Shown: piece by piece, positions 57,736 through 64,000 of the stretch
Numbering within the stretch: the first letter of the stretch is position 1
How the letters are laid out: each line of letters begins with the position of its first letter
Source of the DNA: Vitellaria paradoxa
Lineage: Eukaryota; Streptophyta; Magnoliopsida; Ericales; Sapotaceae
DNA length: 64,000 nucleotides
Assembly: GCA_019916065.1 (NCBI GenBank)
Contig: CM034233.1
Span: 24,315,936-24,379,935 of the forward strand
Direction of reading: 5' to 3'
The notes under the pieces: generated by a model
Told to the model about the DNA's origin: nothing
The model's database searches: none
Seen by the model: only the letters and a program-made list of their open reading frames with translations
Translations under genes and position numbers: made by a program

Positions 57736-58235
57736 GGTGCGTTTGATGTATCAAAAATTTCTAAAAATTTTTAAAATTTTTTTTACATTTTTACGTATTC
57801 TTACCTTCTCAAATTTTAAAAAAGTTCAATATTTTTCAGAAAAAAGTCAATAACTAGAATTCGATTAATCAAATAGCAAAAATTTTTTGTCATTCTTACC
57901 ATGGACTTCCAAACTACCGAATGACATGTACCTATTTTGACTTTTTTTCTGGGGTCATAGAAACCGTTTTAACGGATTGTAGAAACTGTTTTGATGGATT
58001 TGTGCGGCCAACTTCTATCCAAACGGTTTTTACAATCTGTTTAGACGGATTGTAGTGTAAATTAAAAAAGTCATAACTACCTAAAATTTTAAATCCGTCT
58101 AAGCGGAAATCTAATCCGTTAGAACGGAATCTTACTGTTCATCTTCAAAAAATACGATTTGAGATATGTGCACTAAACGCAAAAAATTTACCTAAATCAC
58201 ATTTTATCTCACTTTTTATCACTCCAAATACACCC
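57736..58235 (-). mobile_element. Non-autonomous TIR element, copy B (inverted)
   Basis: Reverse-complement copy of 40273-40775 over its whole length, from GGTGCGTTTGATG to CTCCAAATACACCC. It shares the internal AAACCGTTTTAACGG-type blocks. Flanks are ATAA/ATA. Confidence 0.8.
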
Positions 58236-59745
58236 ATAATAAGCGGCAATCTCGCTTAACTTTCAACAGCCTTTTTTAGGCCCTTTTCTTCCGACTTTGC
58301 CCCTCTAAATTTTGTTTTATAACCATTTGCCCTTTTGTCCTTTTTCTTATTTTCGTTCTGCCCTTATGTGTGTCTTTTTCAATTCTTTTTAGGAGTTATG
58401 TTTTTTTTATTTTTAATTCGATTTTTTCAAAGTTACGAACTATCTTTTATATATTTATTCTATATAATAGTTTGCAATGCACTTTTAACGTATATTTTTA
58501 ACTAATTTTTTATTTTTTTCCCTTATTTTATATTTTTTTACTTCAAGTGTTGCCACATTATATATATATATATATATATAATAAGTTACAATACACTTTC
58601 AATGCATATAATTTTTATCAATTTTTTTATTCAATGTATATAATTTTTATCAATTTTTCATTTTTATATTTTTTGTCCTTCAAGTATTACTTATTTTTTT
58701 TTTTTTTTTTTTTTTACGTTTTGGCTTTGTGTTGGATAAACACAAATATTATTTTATTAATTATTTTTTATATTTTTTATTATGCTATTTTGTATTTATT
58801 TAATTTTTTTCTCTTTCATTCACATCTTTGTATCTTTTTCTCTATGTTAAAAGAGAGAGAGAGAGGGGGGACAGCAAATAAAATTTTTTTTTTTTTAATT
58901 TAGGCAATGTTTGGATTAATGCAAGGAAAATGGATGAAATGTAAAAATTAAATTAATATATTAATTAATACATTTTATTTTAATTTTTTTAAATCCATTT
59001 AAATAAGAGTATATATTTACAATTTTTTCATTTTTTCTATCTTTTTCTTTTTATTTTAAAATTTTCTTTTTCTTGCGCCAAATTCATACTCTGATCAAGC
59101 TTTTTTTTTTAGAGTTTTAGATTTTTTTAAGAAGCTCAAATATTTTTTATTAGTTATTTTTTCTATTTTTTAATTATTTTATTTCATATTGTCTATTTTT
59201 TCTCACTTATATCACTCTCTCCATAAAGGAAATGGAAAGAGATATGAATATAAAATCCATTCTCGTGTTTGGGTTATGATGGAAAATAAAAGAAAAAATT
59301 AATAGAAGTTAGAAAATTAAGAAACCGATATATTGATGAATTCTTTTTATTTTATTATTAATCTATTCCGATAAGGATAGAATATTATTTTCTTTATGTT
59401 CTTTTATTATTTTATTTAATATTTATCAATTTTATTTTCTCGCGTCCATTTAAATTATGTTTAGTTCAATAATTTGTTGCGGAAAAGAAAAAAGAATGAG
59501 ATATAAATTTAAAATTTCTCTCTTGTTTATATTATGATAAAAATGCAAGAAATTAATTGATTAAATTAAAAAAATATATTAATGAATATTTATATTTTTT
59601 ATATTTTTAAATCCATTCAAATACATGTATATATTAGAATTTTATATATTTTCTGTTTTTTTTTTACATTTTTTATTTATTTTCATGTCATTTTTTTAAT
59701 TCCTCACTAATTTTTCTCCCAATACAACTTTAATAAAAGAGTTTT
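58236..59745. other. AT-rich intergenic, low complexity
   Basis: (TA)n at 58559-58580 and poly(T) runs. The 118-codon open frame at 58547-58903 is Phe/Tyr/Ile-only noise. Repeated wording of the type AATGTTTGGATTAATG / GTGTTTGGGTTATGATGG suggests decayed MITE ends. Confidence 0.45.
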
Positions 59746-59993
59746 TTATGAAAATATCTCCCAAACTATCCTTCTTTTTTCTATATGGTCCTCAAACTAT
59801 TAAACACACCTATTATATCCTCAAGCTATTTAATTCTGTTCTATTTAGTTCGAACACTAATTTTATCTGTTAACTTTAACGGATTCAGACCAAATAGAAT
59901 TGAATTGGATAGTTCAAGGATGTAATAGGTGCATTTGATAGTTTGAGGATGAAATAGGAAAAAAGATGGATAGTTTGAAGGATATTTTCATAA
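59746..59993. mobile_element. Palindromic MITE, copy 1
   Basis: Begins TATGAAAATATCTCCCAAAC and ends, reversed, TATGAAAATATCCTTCAAAC. The arms continue as inverted repeats (CCTATTATATCCTC against GATGTAATAGGTGC) almost to the centre, so the whole 248 bp is a hairpin. Confidence 0.8.
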
Positions 59994-60651
59994 AAACTGT
60001 TTCTTCTATAATTTTTTTTTTTAATTTTAATACTTTATTCATTTTTTTGCATCATAACTTTAATAATAATTTATTAAAATAATTTATTTTATTAGATTAA
60101 ATTATGTTTTAATAAAAAATAATTACATATCAAAATAATTTATTTTAGTAAAATTAAAATTAATGATAATTACATATTAAAATAATTTATTTAATAAATT
60201 AATATTACTATTAAAATAATATTTTATTATTGAAATAATTTATTTTATTAAATTAAAATTTTTAATAAGTAATAATTACCTCTAAAAATTATTTTTATTA
60301 AAATATTTTAATTACATTGAATTAGTTTTAACAAATAAAATAATAATTTATTATTAAATTATATTATTCATTAATCTACTTTATTAAGGTTAATTATTAT
60401 TAAAAATAATATATAATGTTAAATTAACTAGTTTAAATATATTTTATTAAATTTAGTTAAATTTATAAAAAATTAATAAAATTAAGTATTTTATTAAAAT
60501 AAAATTAGTTATCATAAACAAAATTATTCCGCCAGACATGTTTTTATTTTTATTTTGGAGAAAAAATAATAAACAAAATTTTGATTGAAGATAAATGAAA
60601 AAAAAAATCATAAATGTTAAAAAAATAAGTTTTAAATTTAACAAGAGTTTC
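59994..60651. other. AT-rich spacer between two palindromic MITEs
   Basis: Composed almost only of A and T with AATAATTTATTTTATTA-like wording. No coding pattern. Confidence 0.5.
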
Positions 60652-60882
60652 TTACGAAAATATTTCTCTTTTTTTATTTCATCCCCAAACTATCAAACGT
60701 ACCTATTACATTCTTAAGCTATCCAATTTCGTTCTATTTAGTCCGAATCCGTTACCGTTAACGGATGGAGTTAGTGTTCAGACCAAATAGAACGGAATTC
60801 GATAGTTTGAGGATGAAATATGTGTATTTGATAGTTTGAGAATGACATAAAAAAAGGGGATAGTTTGAGAGATATTTTCATA
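60652..60882. mobile_element. Palindromic MITE, copy 2
   Basis: Same family and same orientation as 59746-59993, with matching arms and centre (GTTAACGG region near 60759) but independent substitutions. Confidence 0.8.
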
Positions 60883-62627
60883 ATTAATTCTCAATAAAAA
60901 TATATTTATATATATTTGATACCAGCCCGGGCATCTTTCACTAGTGTGTGTGTATATATATGCAGTGCGTAGGTATGCCTATCTGATTATGGGAAATTTT
61001 GCAAGGGTATACCATTTTAGATTTGTGGATATGTATGAACTCACAAAAGCGTAGAATGACGAGTGAGCTTCCCGAATTGAATTTGTGAAAGTTGCACAAC
61101 TAAATTAATTTATATTCTTATTTTCTGTTCTTTTTCCTTTTGTTTCTTTAATTTCATTAGTTAAACATCTTCCATGCTAATGTGATATATTTATGTATTT
61201 TTACTTTTATAATTTTTAAATTCACTATAAACATTCATGTTTGTCAAGATTTTTCCACAATTCATTGTGAACTGATATACAACTAGTGTATGAGCGCGCT
61301 TGCTTCATAAACTTTCTATCTTCTTATATGTTCATTAAGGATGCGTATGAAGTGACCAAAAATAAGATAAAATAAGATAAAGTAAAATAAATTATGGAAG
61401 ACCAGCCACGCGTATCAATGGTCAAAATTAATTGGTTGCAACGAGTGACTAATCCTAACACTGTTCAAAGGATAATTACATGAGAGACCCACCACACCGA
61501 ATGTACAAGGTATAAGAATAAATATAATATTTTATTCTCCATTAATGTTAAAAGAAAAAAAAAATAGTTGAAGACAAACATAACAATTATATTTAATAAA
61601 TTTTTATGTAAAGTTGGAACAAATTAAATAAGAACGCTCTTTTGGGCTTTCAATATGGACTTGATCAGTGAGTAGATTTCAGTCGCTCATTAAATTTTAT
61701 GTTGGCAATACCTCATCAACTCTTTTCAGATTCGAATTTGAAATCTTGTAGCCTTCGCGGAAGTCGTTGGATCAAATGTGAGGTCCACGTTGCAGTAAGT
61801 CCCACACTTGATCTAGCAATTCATATACCGTGACCAAAATTCATACAGTCCCCTTCCTTAAGTTTCATTCCCATCCCTGCTCGATTTCATTTCCCATAAT
61901 CCTTAATTGTTGGAATTGGAAGATTTTCCAGCGTTTCCAATCCACTCATACCCTTGAAAACTCTTTATTCCTCAAGCTTGCACCTTGTCGAAAGCCCTTT
62001 ATCCTAGCTATAGAGAATTCTCAAAAGAAAATTTAGAAGCAGCTAAATCGCCTTCAAGTTTCACTAATTCTCTTTGCTTCATTTGTGACACCACTAAAGA
62101 TATATATATATATATAAATGCGTGTATGTATGTGTGTGTGCGTGTATGTGTATATACCAATTGATTGTTTTGCTCTTGCAGCAACTGTTCCATATTGTTT
62201 TGTCCCTAGAACTATCAGCTTTAATAATAAGTTGATTATCAACAGTGGTACGTGCATAATGCGATGAGATGAGACCATAAAAGCCAACTTTTTTTTTTTT
62301 TTATGATTCAAGTATTCAGACTAATTTGTACACACCTCAACTAATTTCTAAAAATTTTAAAATTAAAGACCAGATGAACTTCAGTGATCCTGAAAAGACT
62401 TGACCAATGACTACTAAAAATAAATTTAAAATTTTATCAATTAATCTATCTCTCAAGATTGACTACAAAAAGTCATACTAACTCTTTGATCAACAAATTT
62501 AAAAAATGCCCGCTTGTTAGTTTTTCAATAAGGTTCATTAGATTTATCAAGTAGGAATCACTTGACAGGTGGGCCTATGTTTCTCTTGCTATGTCCATAT
62601 CAGTTGAATATACTGGATCACAAACTT
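60883..62627. other. Intergenic, dispersed repeat, no gene
   Basis: The repeat of about 160 bp shared with 33818-33975 is at 62309-62470. (TA)n and (TG)n runs lie at 62101-62155. A 68-codon open frame at 61830-62036 has no recognised motif. Confidence 0.45.
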
Positions 62628-62889
62628 TTGGGGTCGGGGAGAAACCCGCAGCCGCTACCCATGGATGCGCACTGGGTGAAACCCGCCTCGTGGCCCTAGC
62701 CGGCAAAGAATCACTAGGAGGTAAACCAGCCTAGGCAGGCCCTGGCTGACCGGCTCAGCCGAGAAAGCTGTTATATAGCCCTCCACAATTAAAGGAAAGA
62801 CTGCTCTAAAGAGGAGTTGAACCCGAGACCTATTGATCCCAGGCCCTTCATCTCGCTATCCGAACCAACTCGACTACTCCTTTCGGGGC
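62628..62889 (-). mobile_element. tRNA-derived SINE
   Basis: On the minus strand: A box TAGTCGAGTTGG (62876-62865) and B box GGTTCAACTCC (62823-62813), then a GC-rich body ending CCCCGACCCCAAAA. TACTGGATCACAAACTT stands on both sides (62611-62627 and 62890-62906), a perfect 17-bp target duplication. Much more GC-rich than its surroundings, and the long intact duplication suggests fairly recent insertion. Confidence 0.9.
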
Positions 62890-62906
62890 TACTGGATCAC
62901 AAACTT

Positions 62907-63364
62907 GATTTTGGAATGACCTGCTCTAATATTAATGAAAAAATCAAGCTTAAGTAAGGGTGATCTCTTCTCAGTAAAACTCATGAACAAACTCGTTTGT
63001 CATTCGCGAATATTTTTACTTATAGTTCATTAACATACTTATAATTAAATTGACAAAGAATGCTTATAAAATTTTAGTAACTTAAATTTTTTTAATTAAT
63101 AATTTAAATTAATTATAAGTTATTGTTTGCCAATTTACAATTTTTTTGCTAAGTTAGAAAAATTTATAGGTTTGTTTTTTAAAAAAAAAAATTTACTTGT
63201 TTGTTAACAACCTCGTGAACACACTTGATTCCAAGCTTAAATCAAGCTAATTAATAAATCTAAGAAAACAAGTGTGAATATAATATTTCAAATTCATTCA
63301 AAACTTAAGCTTGAGCTTGAGCTCGAATTTAGTAATAAACGTTAACAAATATACTTGAACATAT
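62907..63364. other. AT-rich intergenic, nothing recognised
   Basis: No repeat boundary or coding pattern seen. Confidence 0.5.
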
Positions 63365-63367
63365 TAA

Positions 63368-63672
63368 GGGTCCGTTTGGCTAATGGTTACTTAAACAGTA
63401 GTTGAACTTTTTTATCCTCTTATATTTTAATATTCTTTTAAATTTTCAAGGGTAAAAATGTCAATTTAACAAAAAAAAGTTAGTCACTTATAAAAAATCT
63501 ATTTTTTTTCCTTCCCAGACACAAAATCAATTAGTTTTTTTTTAGCTAGCTACTAACCATTAGCCATTAGTCACTTTTTTTTCCTTCCTAAACACAAAAT
63601 TAGTTAGCTTTTTTTTTAGGTAACTTCTAACCATTAGCCATTAGCCAATGCTAATTGTTTCCAAACAGAGCC
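63368..63672. mobile_element. Tourist-like MITE, copy 2
   Basis: 305-bp copy of the element at 721-1037: the same GGGTCCGTTTGG start and CCAAACAGAGCC end, and TAA on both sides (63365-63367, 63673-63675). The tandem TAGCCATTAG blocks inside have diverged between the copies. Confidence 0.85.
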
Positions 63673-63691
63673 TAATACTCACATCAATTCG

Positions 63692-63767
63692 ACTCACTTG
63701 CAACCAGGGAAGATTCAGGAATTTAAATAACTCACTTGCAACCAGGGAAGATTCAGGAATTTAAATA
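63692..63767. repeat. Perfect 38-bp tandem duplication
   Basis: Two identical 38-base units (63692-63729 and 63730-63767) starting ACTCACTTGCAACCAGGGAA and ending ATTTAAATA. Perfect identity points to a recent event or an assembly artefact. Confidence 0.9.
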
Positions 63768-64000
63768 GAGGGGAGTTAATTCTTATAAATTTTAATGTTT
63801 CTCCCCCAACTTAAAAAATACAATCTTAAAATCAAGCAATCTATTTAAGACTTATGACCTTAAAAATAAAGTAAAGATATAAAATCCATTTACAAATTCG
63901 ATTAAAAATTATTTAATTGATTAGGTTAGACCTTTAATGGTCCAACTAAAAAAATGGTTCAAAGTGAAAGAGATGGGTTGACTATAATTTACTAATAAAC
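63768..64000. other. AT-rich sequence to window end
   Basis: Nothing recognised. Confidence 0.5.

Noticed and set aside
58547..58903. 118-codon open frame as a membrane protein gene
   Set aside because: Almost only Phe, Tyr, Ile and Leu from T-rich and (TA)n sequence; no motif or splice context.
62800..62889. True tRNA gene on the minus strand
   Set aside because: Boxes A and B are present, but the body runs on to a 262-bp SINE with a 17-bp target duplication.

Overview
This window is nuclear DNA from a flowering plant, most likely a core eudicot. The base composition is very AT-rich, the genes are split by introns, and most of the sequence is decayed transposable elements. A fragment of plastid rbcL also sits inside an intron. 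The species cannot be named from the sequence alone.

Only two protein-coding genes are supported, and they are divergently transcribed. On the minus strand (window start to 11415) lies the nuclear gene for plastid 50S ribosomal protein L15. Three exons are visible (11415-11332, 11216-10862, 2914-2763). The last exon is not found and should lie left of base 1. Its second intron is about 7.9 kb and holds a 5'-truncated L1 LINE, an RTE-type LINE tail, a TRIM element, a palindromic MITE and the rbcL fragment. On the plus strand (20365-22211) lies a complete JAGGED-type single C2H2 zinc-finger gene of 284 codons in five exons. Its initiator ATG appears to be split by the first intron (AT|G), and the intron after the zinc finger uses a GC donor.

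The 9 kb between the two start codons is extremely AT-rich, with a degenerate tandem repeat at about 12.6-13.5 kb and several small TIR elements. Right of JAGGED the window is a retrotransposon graveyard. A Ty1/copia element (26098-30907) is nested in a TIR element. Decayed LINE and Ty3/gypsy fragments occupy 32-42 kb. A complete but dead Ty3/gypsy element of 10.75 kb (44082-54832) has 2.5 kb LTRs and a perfect AAGTT target duplication, and is nested in an older LTR that ends at 55433. The last 9 kb holds MITEs, a tRNA-derived SINE and short tandem duplications.

I found no tRNA, rRNA or CRISPR array and no sign of an undescribed multi-gene system. The observations most worth a second look are the unusual splice structure of JAGGED, the strong TAG bias among nonsense codons in the copia element, the transition-only nonsense changes in the rbcL insert, and a pair of zinc knuckles lying upstream of gag in the gypsy element.
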